From Actinomycetes bacterium (GTDB lineage Bacteria > Actinomycetota > Coriobacteriia > Coriobacteriales > Eggerthellaceae), in assembly GCA_023395755.1 (NCBI GenBank), contig JAEWYG010000168.1, positions 1 to 15,989 of the forward strand: a stretch of DNA of 15,989 bases, read 5' to 3'. Below, piece by piece: positions 1 through 7,418 of the stretch. Under the pieces are notes generated by a model. It saw nothing but the letters and a program-made list of their open reading frames with translations, ran no database searches and was not told where the DNA came from. A program made the translations under genes and the position numbers. Each line of letters opens with the position of its first letter. Position 1 is the first letter of the stretch.

Positions 1-47
1 CCTTATCTCTCAGTCAGGCCCCTTATGGGCCTGTCTTCCAGATAAGG
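1..47. terminator. Nested inverted repeat, possible terminator of an upstream gene
   Basis: An outer 8-bp stem (1-8 with 40-47, CCTTATCT/AGATAAGG) encloses a perfect 7-bp stem (15-21 with 27-33, CAGGCCC/GGGCCTG) with a 5-base loop. No clear T-run follows on the + strand, and the minus-strand tail lies outside the window. It may be the terminator of a gene beyond the left edge, but the nested shape is unusual and the function is inferred. Confidence 0.35.
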
Positions 48-191
48 AATTCTCGTACTCAACTGGTCGTGTACGGCTGGGTATGAGAGTAAAAGTAAAG
101 TGTTCAGTTCAACTTGCGAATCAACCGTAAACGCCACACATGACAACTCCTCTACCGCTTGCCCCACCGACAAAACGTATCCGCACTTGCA

Positions 192-200
192 TGCTATGAT
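192..200 (+). promoter_or_regulatory. Extended -10 promoter candidate for the SDR unit
   Basis: TGCTATGAT fits an extended -10 element (TGnTATAAT) with one mismatch, about 90 bases upstream of the SDR start. No good -35 is seen at the usual distance. An overlapping alternative is TTGCAT (187-192) and TAATAA (209-214) with a 16-base spacer. The rest of 1-288 shows no convincing gene. Confidence 0.35.
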
Positions 201-288
201 ACGCGCGGTAATAATAACGTGTATCGATAAGCTTGCAGGCTTCCTTCTTCTCGTTGAAGCGTTGCGAGCATCGCACGAAAGGACGACG

Positions 289-1068
289 ATGGGCATCTAC
301 GTCATCACCGGAGCATCAAGCGGCATCGGCGCAAAGACGGCCGAAATCCTGCGAGAAGACGGCCACGAGGTCGTGAACATCGACCTACGCGACGGCGACA
401 TCAACGCCAACCTAGCAACAAAAAAAGGCCGCGCGAACGCGTTGGCCGAGCTACACGCGCGTTATCCCGAAGGTATTGACGCCATGATTTGCAACGCAGG
501 CGTATCTGGTGGCAAAGTGCCTATTTCGCTGATTATCTCGCTTAATTACTTCGGCGCTACCGAAATGGCGATGGGCGCATTCGATCTACTTGAAAAACGC
601 GGCGGAAGTTGCGTGGTTACTTCATCAAACTCCATCGCTCAGGGCGCTGCGCGCATGGATGTAGCTGGCATGCTAAACAACCAAGCCGACGAGGACCGCA
701 TCTTGGAATTAGTGAAAGACATCGACCCCGCTGTCGGACACGTATACTACGCCTCGACAAAGTATGCACTGGCCCGTTGGGTACGCCGCATGAGCGCCGA
801 CTGGGGCTCACGTGGCGTGCGCTTAAACGCCATTGCCCCCGGCAACGTACGCACCGCCATGACGGCCGATATGCTTCCTGAGCAACGCGCAGCGATGGAA
901 GCTATCCCCGTACCAACGCACTTTGGCGAAGAACCACTTATGGACCCTATCGAAATAGCAAACTCCATGGCGTTTATTGCATCTCCCCAAGCAAGCGGCA
1001 TAAATGGCGTAGTGCTGTTTGTGGATGGTGGCACCGATGCTTTGCTCAATTCCGAGAAAGTGTATTAG
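289..1068 (+). CDS. SDR-family oxidoreductase, 3-alpha-hydroxysteroid dehydrogenase/carbonyl reductase-like
   Basis: A 259-residue classical short-chain dehydrogenase, predicted cytosolic and NAD(P)(H)-dependent. Visible motifs are the Rossmann glycine motif TGASSGIG (7-14), Asp32 after beta-2 (usually favouring NAD(H)), NAG (69-71), a Ser-rich strand ending near Ser113, the catalytic Tyr154-x3-Lys158 pair, and the IAPG segment (182-185). Recalled similarity to the Comamonas testosteroni 3-alpha-HSD/carbonyl reductase is unusually specific: the NYFGATE block (86-92), WG..GVRLN..APG, the ID.RD segment, and a VDGG.DA ending. A substrate such as a bile acid, steroid or other carbonyl compound is inferred, not shown. 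The ATG at 289 is chosen because AAAGGA lies 5 bases upstream and the Rossmann strand starts at residue 3; the open frame runs further up (to 100) without family similarity. A SnoaL-like gene follows after 9 bases, so the two are probably co-transcribed. Confidence 0.88.
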   Translation: MGIYVITGASSGIGAKTAEILREDGHEVVNIDLRDGDINANLATKKGRANALAELHARYPEGIDAMICNAGVSGGKVPISLIISLNYFGATEMAMGAFDLLEKRGGSCVVTSSNSIAQGAARMDVAGMLNNQADEDRILELVKDIDPAVGHVYYASTKYALARWVRRMSADWGSRGVRLNAIAPGNVRTAMTADMLPEQRAAMEAIPVPTHFGEEPLMDPIEIANSMAFIASPQASGINGVVLFVDGGTDALLNSEKVY

Positions 1069-1077
1069 GAGACAGTT

Positions 1078-1425
1078 ATGGTCATCGACGACTTCACTAC
1101 TGCAATGCAAAACAAAGATCATCACGCGCTTGCAGCTTGCTTTACCCAAGAATGCCGCCTAGTCGACTATTGTCCTTCCATGGTGCAACGCCAAAACTCA
1201 TTCGTATATGGTCGCAACGCTATTGAAATGTTCTTCCATAACAAGTTTATGTTCGGCGGCTTCGGCATGCTGGATGCACGGGTAATGAACGAACACACGG
1301 TAAACTTCTATGCCAACTACAATGGCGCCATCATCCACGCACTCGCCCAGATTGAGAACTGTAATGATGGAGTATGCAGCTTGAACGACAGTCTTATCCG
1401 AGAGCTGGTTATTCGCCCTGCGTAA
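1078..1425 (+). CDS. SnoaL-like / NTF2-fold protein
   Basis: A 115-residue protein that looks like a small alpha+beta-barrel (cone-fold) domain of the SnoaL/NTF2 type. It has an N-terminal helix with the pattern DFTTAMQNKDHHALAACF, then an ECRLVDY strand, a YGR.AI.MFF helix and C-terminal strands ending LIRELVIRPA. Such proteins may be small enzymes (isomerase, cyclase, dehydratase) or ligand-binding partners; no catalytic residue can be assigned with confidence here. The ribosome site AGGAG overlaps the stop codon of the preceding SDR gene (TAGGAG), with the ATG 7 bases later, which indicates translational coupling. This suggests that both act on the same substrate class or pathway. Confidence 0.7.
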   Translation: MVIDDFTTAMQNKDHHALAACFTQECRLVDYCPSMVQRQNSFVYGRNAIEMFFHNKFMFGGFGMLDARVMNEHTVNFYANYNGAIIHALAQIENCNDGVCSLNDSLIRELVIRPA

Positions 1426-1428
1426 CAT

Positions 1429-1472
1429 CTGCAACTCTTCACTTTAACGCAAAGAGTTGCAGCGCAGTTTTT
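1429..1472 (+). terminator. Terminator of the SDR-SnoaL unit
   Basis: A perfect 11-bp stem (1429-1439 with 1452-1462) has a 12-base loop and is followed, after CGCAG, by TTTTT (1468-1472). It begins just after the SnoaL stop codon. The T-run is 5 bases away from the stem, so it is a slightly imperfect intrinsic terminator. Confidence 0.65.
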
Positions 1473-1492
1473 ACATACCGCCAGCACGTAAG

Positions 1493-1524
1493 GAAGGGGC
1501 CGCTTCATACTAGGCGGCCCCTTC
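1493..1524 (-). terminator. GC-rich hairpin terminator between convergent genes, probably for the EF-G-like gene
   Basis: A perfect 11-bp GC-rich stem (1493-1503 with 1514-1524) has a 10-base loop and lies 24 bases past the stop codon of the minus-strand GTPase gene. Neither side has a long T-run, so termination efficiency is uncertain. It may act on both converging transcripts. Confidence 0.5.
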
Positions 1525-1548
1525 TGAACTTACTTGCTGCAAATCGGG

Positions 1549-3621
1549 TTAGTTCCCTGCAGCCCTTGCAGCTTGGTATTCTTCAACCAGTCTTTTCGTC
1601 ACCTCAGCTGGAGCCTGCTCGTAGCCTTCAAGCTCCAAAAGATAGGAGCCGCTGCCGCGCGTAATGGAGCGCAAATCCTTCGTGTAAGCAACCACCTCAG
1701 CATACGGCACACGCATAATAATAACGGTATCACCCGCATCATTGGAGTCGGTACCCACGATGCGCCCACGACGCGTAGAGATATCACCCATGACAGCACC
1801 GGCATACTCCTCGCCCACGGTCACCGAAAGATTCGCCATTGGCTCGAGCAAGATAGTATCAGCCTTCTCGCAGGCAGCACGGAAGCCGACGCGTGCAGCA
1901 ATTTTGAAGGCCATTTCGTTGGAGTCTACGGCATGATAGCTACCATCATATACGGCACACTTGATGTCTTCCATGGGATAACCAGCCAAAAAACCCTCAC
2001 GCATGGCATCTTGCACACCTTTGTCGATAGCAGGCAAATAGCCTCGCGGAATTCTACCACCCACGATTTCGTCGATGAACTCGTAACCACCACCCGGATT
2101 TGGTTCAAGGCGTAGCCAGCAATCTCCAAACTGCCCAGCACCGCCCGTCTGCTTCTTGTGGCGTCCCTGTGCCTCGGCAATCTTACGGATGGTTTCGCGA
2201 TACGGGATACGTACGGGAATAAGCTTCGCTTCAACACCCGTCTGTTCTTTTAGACGCGCCAACAACGTTTCCACTTGAGCCTCACCCATAGCAGTAATAA
2301 CTGTCTGATGGGTTTCCTCACTACGATTAATCTGTAAAGTTGGGTCAGTCTCGGCAGCGCGCGCTAAGAACGTGCCTAATTTGTCCTCATCCTTTTTGTT
2401 CACCGCTTCAATAGCCACCGGATACTGGGGCTTGGGCAGCGGCAGCGGATCAATAGCAACCAACCCCGATTTCGACAAGGTGTCGCCAGTACGAGCCTCG
2501 GTTAGTTTGGGCACAACAATAATGTCACCCGCTTTGGCACTTTTTACGTCGTTGGATTCTTTACCCATCATCACGTACAGATGCCCAATACGATCTTTCT
2601 TAGTAGTGCGCGCGTTAATCAGCTCCATGCCCGGCTCGAGCACGCCAGAAATAACTTTAAGGAAGCTCAGTCTTCCAACAAAGGGATCTGATACGGTCTT
2701 GAACACGAATGCTGCAGGCTCGCCATTTTCGTCAACGGTGGTTTCTTCGCCGTTGGCCAAGCGGAATCTACCATGGTGACGCGGGTGGGGGAAGTAGGTA
2801 GCAATATCTTCCATAACGCCCTGGATGCCCTGCTCAATAATGGTAGATCCAACGAATACAGGAATGAACAACTCTTGAGCAATGGCTTTATCCAAAAGTT
2901 GCTCTAGCTCCTCTTGCGTTAGCTGCTCTTCGCCATCTAGATACTTCATCATCAACTCATCGTCGGCCTCAGCTACAAGATCGCACAGTTTGTCACGCGC
3001 AGCTTGCGCCACTTCAATGAAATCGGCGGGAATATCCTCAATACGTTCAACTTCACTACCCGGATCAAAATAGCGGGCCTTCATGCGAATAATGTCAATA
3101 ACACCCTTAAATTCGGCATCCACGCCAATGGGAATGGTCACCGGACCCAAACGCGAGCCAAAGCGGGCGTGCAAAAGCGCCATAGCTGTATCAAAATCGG
3201 CATTTTCTCGATCAATATGATTGATGAACACAGCACGAGATAAACGCATATTTTCGGCTTCTCGCCATAGTTTAGTGGTCATAACCTGCGGGCCAGCAAC
3301 AGCGTCAATTACAAAAAGCGCCATTTCAGCTGCTTGCATGGTAGCCAACGTGTCGCCAATAAAGTCAGGATGTCCGGAGGTATCCAGTAGATTAATCTTG
3401 AAGTCCTTGTATGGTACAGGAGCAATAGAGGTGCCGAGAGTAAATTTGCGCCGGATCTCCTCATCGTCATAGTCGAGGTAGGATTTCCCGTCGTGAGTCG
3501 TACCCATGCGGGGCGTGCGACCACTTACGTGCAGCATCGCTTCGGCGAGCGATGTCTTGCCGGCGCCGTCTTGGCCCACCAGCACAATGTTTCGCACGTG
3601 TTCGGTAGCAGGAGCTGCCAT
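1549..3621 (-). CDS. Elongation factor G-like GTPase, EF-G2 family
   Basis: A 690-residue translational GTPase, close to full EF-G length. The G1 P-loop is GQDGAGKT (16-23), G3 is DTSGH (80-84) and G4 is the unusual NHID (134-137) in place of NKxD. Later segments match domains II-V of EF-G, including a PYRETI block, GGAGQFGDCWLRLEP and the C-terminal RRGRIVG strand. The overall pattern, including a switch I segment unlike housekeeping EF-G, resembles the Thermus EF-G-2 and actinobacterial FusA2 proteins. In this family GTP hydrolysis and ribosome binding are expected, but a housekeeping translocation role is not established. I use the ATG at 3621, because GGTGG sits 6 bases upstream; GTG at 3630 and TTG at 3633 would crowd the AGGAAAG site. 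It is a single-gene unit convergent with the SDR-SnoaL unit. Confidence 0.9.
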   Translation of the reverse strand: MAAPATEHVRNIVLVGQDGAGKTSLAEAMLHVSGRTPRMGTTHDGKSYLDYDDEEIRRKFTLGTSIAPVPYKDFKINLLDTSGHPDFIGDTLATMQAAEMALFVIDAVAGPQVMTTKLWREAENMRLSRAVFINHIDRENADFDTAMALLHARFGSRLGPVTIPIGVDAEFKGVIDIIRMKARYFDPGSEVERIEDIPADFIEVAQAARDKLCDLVAEADDELMMKYLDGEEQLTQEELEQLLDKAIAQELFIPVFVGSTIIEQGIQGVMEDIATYFPHPRHHGRFRLANGEETTVDENGEPAAFVFKTVSDPFVGRLSFLKVISGVLEPGMELINARTTKKDRIGHLYVMMGKESNDVKSAKAGDIIVVPKLTEARTGDTLSKSGLVAIDPLPLPKPQYPVAIEAVNKKDEDKLGTFLARAAETDPTLQINRSEETHQTVITAMGEAQVETLLARLKEQTGVEAKLIPVRIPYRETIRKIAEAQGRHKKQTGGAGQFGDCWLRLEPNPGGGYEFIDEIVGGRIPRGYLPAIDKGVQDAMREGFLAGYPMEDIKCAVYDGSYHAVDSNEMAFKIAARVGFRAACEKADTILLEPMANLSVTVGEEYAGAVMGDISTRRGRIVGTDSNDAGDTVIIMRVPYAEVVAYTKDLRSITRGSGSYLLELEGYEQAPAEVTKRLVEEYQAARAAGN

Positions 3622-4005
3622 GTTGACCACCAACTTTCCTGTTGTGTGGCCACGCCTTACTTGTTTATATTCAGGCGCGAACCACAGTCGAGCCTACACA
3701 AACTAGCTAACGCGTACAAGAAACCTCATGTTCAGTAGTGTATCTCATATAGCCGTAAGTAACGAGATAAAACGAAGGGTAATTCCATTTGGACTGATGG
3801 ACTATTGAGCGTACGTTCAAAAGGCAATCGCACCTTTCAATTCGAAAGACACGTGAACGCAGGCCGCTTGAAGAAACCTCGGGGAATTCGTTACCGAACG
3901 GTGACGAATACGTCAGGCACAGCACGCCAGAGCGAAAAAGGCTCATCACGCCCCTATAATCACGAGAAACAGACGCAACCAGCTAGATTTGAACGAGGTA
4001 AGACC
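3622..4005. other. Divergent intergenic region
   Basis: This 384-base gap separates the EF-G-like gene (minus) from the PGPG membrane protein gene (plus) and should hold both promoters. An in-frame open stretch precedes the plus gene from 3805, but its translation is basic, without a ribosome site or family features, so I do not call it coding. For the minus gene, TATAAA near 3667-3672 is a possible -10 without a good -35. No RNA gene or repeat was recognised. Confidence 0.5.
3955..3960 (+). promoter_or_regulatory. Consensus -10 (TATAAT) for the PGPG membrane protein gene
   Basis: A perfect TATAAT lies 45 bases before the ATG at 4006. The -35 position (about 3932-3937) is not a good match, so the promoter may be weak or activator-dependent. 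Its position supports the ATG at 4006 over upstream in-frame starts. Confidence 0.45.
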
Positions 4006-4413
4006 ATGAGCGCATCGGAACCCATCATTGATGTCACCCCTATCGCCAGCACGCAAAGCGCACCAAAGAACACCGCTGCCGCCTGCACGACAGAGAATGC
4101 GGCGAGCAAGGATAGCGGCACCAACCCCGGCGCTTTCCGCACCCCTTCGTACGGGCGCAAAGCAACCCAACCCAAGAGAGCTGAGCCTCAGAGGACACCA
4201 CCCGTAGCCCAGGCAACCGTTATCGGCGACGCGGGGGCAGCTACCGCTGCCAAGAAGTCAAGCCGCGCCTCAGGCGCCGTACAACTGGTTGCGGGAAGCG
4301 CGATTGCACTGGTAGGCGTACCCATGCTCATTCTGCCTGGCCCCGGCCTCCTCGCCATTGGTGGCGGCGTAGCCCTTGCAGCAAGCGGCCTCAAGAAGCT
4401 GGCTGGGAAATAG
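4006..4413 (+). CDS. Small membrane protein with C-terminal PGPG hairpin (PGPGW-like)
   Basis: A 135-residue protein. Residues 1-88 are polar, rich in Ala, Thr, Pro and Lys, and probably disordered. Residues about 90-129 form two short hydrophobic segments joined by ILPGPG (109-114), ending in a basic tail SGLKKLAGK. Hydrophobic segment-LPGPG-hydrophobic segment is the hallmark of the PGPGW putative transmembrane family; here the usual Trp after PGPG is Leu. The function is unknown. The start follows GAGGT 6 bases upstream and a TATAAT box 45 bases upstream. The gene stands alone, convergent with the anti-sigma gene remnants. Confidence 0.65.
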   Translation: MSASEPIIDVTPIASTQSAPKNTAAACTTENAASKDSGTNPGAFRTPSYGRKATQPKRAEPQRTPPVAQATVIGDAGAATAAKKSSRASGAVQLVAGSAIALVGVPMLILPGPGLLAIGGGVALAASGLKKLAGK

Positions 4414-4491
4414 CGCTCGTGTCGGCTGACCTCCGGGTTGCCGGCACCCGCGTACGCTACAGCTAGCCATCACAAACTATATCATTCAATG

Positions 4492-4526
4492 ACAGGCCCG
4501 AGATCTCTTATAGGACTCGGGCCTGT
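4492..4526. terminator. Bidirectional hairpin between convergent genes
   Basis: A perfect 11-bp stem (4492-4502 with 4516-4526; ACAGGCCCGAG and its complement) has a 13-base loop. It lies between the plus-strand PGPG gene (stop at 4413) and the minus-strand anti-sigma part (stop at 4557). T-runs are poor on both strands. Confidence 0.5.
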
Positions 4527-4556
4527 AGGGTCTTGACGCAGTCCGCTTATGGCCTT

Positions 4557-5021
4557 CTAAAACGAAAGCGTTTGAGTTGCTTCGGCCTCCTCGCGAGACA
4601 TGCCGAAAAACGAGCCGTAGCCGTATTGAGTCACGCCGCGCAAGTCCTCATCTGATGCGGCGTAGTAGGACACCATCTGCACGAACTCGCCGGTAAGGTA
4701 ATCATACTTGCGGTACATGATGCCCGAGTGGTAGCTAATGCCCAACTGGCCGTCCGGGTTGGTGAACTCGCTCGCAAGGTAGGGCACTTCTTGTTCGGGT
4801 ATCAGCTCCATGCTGCCGAACGCCGTTTGCCAACCGTAAGGCTTGAGCGTGATGGTTACGGTTCTGTCGGCAACATCCCAACCCGTTAGCTCGTAGCCAC
4901 CGTATTCGCTGGTCTCAAGTTTGGTGCCGATTTGAGAGACATCGACGTGCTGCCTATTTTGCTCATTGAGAGCTTTGCGCTCGTCAACCGTCATCGACTC
5001 CCAATTGGCCACACTCGTCAT
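4557..5021 (-). CDS. C-terminal part of DUF4179-type anti-sigma factor, out of frame with its N-terminal part
   Basis: A 154-residue frame that reads naturally as the continuation of the gene at 5018-6307. Its upstream codons give VTFTP before the ATG, which extends the sequence AGLSPDAKA of the preceding frame if one base is recovered. Two beta-rich segments (GYELTGWDV, RTVTITLKPYG) fit an extracytoplasmic C-terminal domain of a DUF4179/RsgI-like anti-sigma factor. The ATG overlaps the upstream stop as ATGA (5018-5021), so coupled re-initiation is formally possible, but no ribosome site is obvious. Most likely this is half of a frameshifted gene or a sequence error. Alone it has no signal peptide or membrane segment. 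Confidence 0.6.
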   Translation of the reverse strand: MTSVANWESMTVDERKALNEQNRQHVDVSQIGTKLETSEYGGYELTGWDVADRTVTITLKPYGWQTAFGSMELIPEQEVPYLASEFTNPDGQLGISYHSGIMYRKYDYLTGEFVQMVSYYAASDEDLRGVTQYGYGSFFGMSREEAEATQTLSF

Positions 5022-6307
5022 CGGCGTGAATGTAACGCTTTGGCATCGGGCGACAAACCTGCAAACTCGAACACCTGTGTGCCATCAAGGCTTCTGCCCG
5101 ATCCATCTCCAGCTCCTACTGGAGTCAAGACATTACCTTGGTCGTCGGTCACCTTAAGCGCATAGGAACTCAGCACGTTATCGGGAGGTCCGTACGACGA
5201 CCCTTCTGTCCCCGGCTCGCCCGACCAGACGTTGTCGTTGCGCACCACCATGACCGTACCGAGTTCCGATGCCGTGAACCGCTCGATACCTATCGTCTTC
5301 TCGCCTTCGCTTGTGGGGAACGCGATATCCTGCTTGCCCAACTCGCGCGGCTGCTCAACCGTGTTCAGATCAAGCCCCACCGTCATCGAGAAGCTCGACC
5401 TTCCGTCCTCCGAGTTAGGTGCCCAGGGAGCCCAGCCGTCGAGCGCAATGTCCACCTGATCGGGAAGCGTTGCCTCGGACACGATGCGCATCATGCATTT
5501 CACCGCGTCGTTCTCCTGATAGGCATCCAGCACGTTGACCTGGCCGGAGCCGACCGACTCCCCTCCGCTTGCAAGGCTGTAGCTAAAGCACGGCGCCAAT
5601 CGCTGCAAGCGCGACCATTCGTTTTCCTGGGAGCCCTCGTAGTTGGACTGCTCGATCAGGTCGAAGCCGCCCTCTTTCTCCAAGGTGAAGAACAGGTTCA
5701 CGATGTTGCGATCGCTCGATACCGCATCGAGCGTCACCTTCACGCCATCGACTTCGACCGTGTCGCCTACGGGTGCATTCAAGCTGGAAACACCCAGCTG
5801 TAAACTGTTGTAGATGGGCAGGTTGCTGCCGCTTCCGAAGAAGGATGCATCACCGGGCTGCATCTCAATCAGGCGCGACACGGCAAACGCGGAGCCGCCG
5901 AACAAAGCCACCAGGGCAGCTGCCACCGCGATCACCACGCCACGGCGCATAATGCGCGAGCCCTTCTTCGCCTCTTGCCGCGCATGCGCACGACGTGTCG
6001 GTGATACGCGTTTCGCAGCCGCGCAACCCTCGCACGAGCGCCCCGCTGCTGAAACGACGTGCGGCCGAGAAACAGCGTGAGCGCTCGCATTCGTCGAACC
6101 GCATGCCGACGAAGCGTTTGAATGCCGCTGCGCTGCTGCACTCGCCGAGCCCTGAGCTGCCGCATCCGCACACTCTTGCGGCACCTCTCGCAGCGATGCA
6201 TAGGTCTCTTCCAGCTTCGCCTGAACTTTTGCTGGTATCGGCACGTCGAAGGAACGCCGCACCGCGTGGTTCAGTCCGTCCTCTCTATTCAAATTCTCAG
6301 GGGTCAT
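5018..6307 (-). CDS. DUF4179-type anti-sigma factor (frame breaks before the C-terminal domain)
   Basis: A 429-residue frame. Residues 1-45 should be cytosolic and contact the sigma factor. Residues about 46-118 are an Ala/Ser/Arg-rich linker with Cys69, Cys92 and Cys95. One membrane helix follows (about 121-146, after the basic RRG), then an extracytoplasmic region with the conserved PVGDTVEVDGVKVTLD pattern (179-194) typical of DUF4179 proteins. The start overlaps the sigma gene stop as ATGA (6304-6307), indicating translational coupling. The frame ends in ALHSRR and TGA at 5018, exactly where the next frame continues the family sequence; together the two parts (about 580 residues) give a plausible full-length protein. 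The protein is expected to hold the ECF sigma factor at the membrane until a signal releases it. The truncated form keeps the sigma-binding part and the membrane anchor. Confidence 0.75.
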   Translation of the reverse strand: MTPENLNREDGLNHAVRRSFDVPIPAKVQAKLEETYASLREVPQECADAAAQGSASAAAQRHSNASSACGSTNASAHAVSRPHVVSAAGRSCEGCAAAKRVSPTRRAHARQEAKKGSRIMRRGVVIAVAAALVALFGGSAFAVSRLIEMQPGDASFFGSGSNLPIYNSLQLGVSSLNAPVGDTVEVDGVKVTLDAVSSDRNIVNLFFTLEKEGGFDLIEQSNYEGSQENEWSRLQRLAPCFSYSLASGGESVGSGQVNVLDAYQENDAVKCMMRIVSEATLPDQVDIALDGWAPWAPNSEDGRSSFSMTVGLDLNTVEQPRELGKQDIAFPTSEGEKTIGIERFTASELGTVMVVRNDNVWSGEPGTEGSSYGPPDNVLSSYALKVTDDQGNVLTPVGAGDGSGRSLDGTQVFEFAGLSPDAKALHSRR

Positions 6308-6882
6308 AACGCCACCTTTCTTCCCTCGTTCTCGTTCAGATAGGCCGCTTTGAATTTTTCTCGTGCCCTGGTTAGGCGCGTACGCACGGCCCCTTCGGAC
6401 AGGTTCATGATTTCCGCTACCTGACTCACGGGATAATCGTTCACATAAAACAGCGTAAGCAGCAAGCGGTCGTCGGAAGACAGTTTGCCAATCGCATCGC
6501 GCACGTCAATGATGACGTCGTGATCGGGATGATGCTTGCCGCCGACAATCGCCTGTTGCTCGTCAAACACCGGCCCCTTTGCCGCAGGCTCTCCGGAAAA
6601 GCCCTCAGGGGCATACGGAGTCTCACGCCTGCGTTTGCGCAGCAGGTCGTAACAGGTGCGCAGCAGGATACGCATGAGCCACGTGGACAGATGACTGCGC
6701 CCCTCGAAACGAGGAATGGCGCGCCAAGCCTTAATGGTGGTTTCCTGCAGAGCATCCGCTGCATCGTCCACGCCGCCAAGCACCGCCACTGCCGCCTTCC
6801 ATAAGGGCAACTTATACTGCTCGAACAACTCTGCAAAGGCATCGCTATCTCCGCGTTGGGCGCGTTGTAAGAGATTGACCAC
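6304..6882 (-). CDS. ECF-type RNA polymerase sigma factor (ECF30/SigV-like)
   Basis: A 192-residue sigma factor with only regions 2 and 4. Region 2 covers about 8-87: the AFAELFEQYKLPLWKAA helix, DALQETTIKAW (43-53) and the -10-binding segment with STWLMRILLRTCYDLLRKRRR. A variable linker (88-125) is followed by region 4, with LTLFYVNDYPVSQVAEIMN and the recognition helix SEGAVRTRLTRARE (162-175). The start is a GTG at 6882, chosen because a perfect AAGGAGG sits 7 bases upstream. It is followed by a DUF4179 anti-sigma gene with a 4-base overlap, the arrangement known for ECF30-type sigma factors. A matching ECF promoter 37-63 bases upstream suggests autoregulation. The sigma and anti-sigma genes look more GC-rich than their neighbours, which may reflect transfer. 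Confidence 0.9.
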   Translation of the reverse strand: MVNLLQRAQRGDSDAFAELFEQYKLPLWKAAVAVLGGVDDAADALQETTIKAWRAIPRFEGRSHLSTWLMRILLRTCYDLLRKRRRETPYAPEGFSGEPAAKGPVFDEQQAIVGGKHHPDHDVIIDVRDAIGKLSSDDRLLLTLFYVNDYPVSQVAEIMNLSEGAVRTRLTRAREKFKAAYLNENEGRKVAL

Positions 6883-6918
6883 GCAGGCGCCTCCTTAAAT
6901 TCAACCGGTTGCCCATTG

Positions 6919-6945
6919 GACGCAAGGAACAAGGAGAACGTTACA
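6919..6945 (-). promoter_or_regulatory. ECF-type promoter of the sigma/anti-sigma operon
   Basis: On the minus strand TGTAAC (6945-6940), a 17-base spacer and CGTC (6922-6919) match the TGTAAC...CGTC pattern reported for SigV/ECF30-type promoters. The expected transcript start (about 6912) gives a 5' leader near 30 bases before the GTG. This is the basis for proposing autoregulation by the encoded sigma factor. Confidence 0.65.
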
Positions 6946-7060
6946 CGGAAATTCAAAAGTCCAGGAAAGGCCGGTTCCTCCGCTATGCTACACACGTCTC
7001 CCGCCATTTCCCTTGGTTTCCCTGAAATTTGGGGCACTTTGAGAGTACGATAACGCACAT

Positions 7061-7099
7061 AAAAAAGCGGAAACGGCATCTTAATGAACCGTTTCCGCT
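7061..7099 (-). terminator. Strong intrinsic terminator of tRNA-Leu
   Basis: A perfect 11-bp stem (7066-7076 with 7089-7099) is followed on the minus strand by TTTTTT (7066-7061). It lies 13 bases past the tRNA 3' end and should separate the tRNA transcript from the sigma operon. Confidence 0.88.
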
Positions 7100-7112
7100 G
7101 ATCAATTGAACT

Positions 7113-7197
7113 TGGTAGGAGCGGCGGGACTCGAACCCGCAAGACCGAAGTCGGCGGATTTTAAGTCCGCTGCGTATGCCAATTCCGCCACGCTCCC
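7113..7197 (-). tRNA. tRNA-Leu (anticodon TAA)
   Basis: An 85-nt type II tRNA. The acceptor stem is GGGAGCG with CGCTCCT (one G-U pair at the end). The D-arm region is GGCGGAATTGGCA, and the anticodon stem GCGGA/TCCGC frames the loop CTTAAAA with anticodon TAA (7163-7161). A long variable arm (GAC-TTC-GGTC type) marks it as Leu, and the T-loop is GGTTCGAGTCC. The 3' CCA is encoded (7115-7113). It reads UUA codons (and UUG by wobble). Confidence 0.95.
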
Positions 7198-7418
7198 CCG
7201 ATAATGCATCTGCGCTAAAGTGCCGGCGCATGCAACCTGTATATGGTAACAAATTCGAGCGCTGTCGGGACGATTATTTGCATTCGCTCATCATTTTGGG
7301 AGATTTTTATTACATTTTTTTGCCAATAACTGCTAATTTTAGATAAATTGCAGCAACTTCTAGTCGATTACGGACGAATTACCGTAAGTAGTGCATCGAA
7401 ACCTCACCGACATCGAGG

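Noticed and set aside
100..288. In-frame N-terminal extension of the SDR (63 residues)
   Set aside because: It has no similarity to SDR proteins, no ribosome site at its start, and overlaps the likely promoter; the ATG at 289 has AAAGGA and begins the Rossmann strand.
1534..2115. Long plus-strand open frame opposite the EF-G-like gene
   Set aside because: It is antisense to a clearly conserved gene, has no family features, and is explained by codon composition.
3805..4005. Upstream in-frame extension of the PGPG membrane protein
   Set aside because: It is basic and featureless, overlaps a TATAAT box, and the ATG at 4006 has its own ribosome site.
5018..5050. Programmed -1 frameshift in the anti-sigma gene
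   Set aside because: No canonical slippery heptamer or downstream structure is seen at the junction; mutation or sequence error is simpler.
5138..5803. 221-residue plus-strand open frame opposite the anti-sigma gene
   Set aside because: It is Arg/His-rich shadow sequence of a GC-rich coding region, without a recognisable domain.
6441..7142. 233-residue minus-strand open frame overlapping the sigma gene and the tRNA
   Set aside because: It covers the tRNA 3' end, the terminator and the sigma gene in another frame; the sigma reading frame is clearly the real one.
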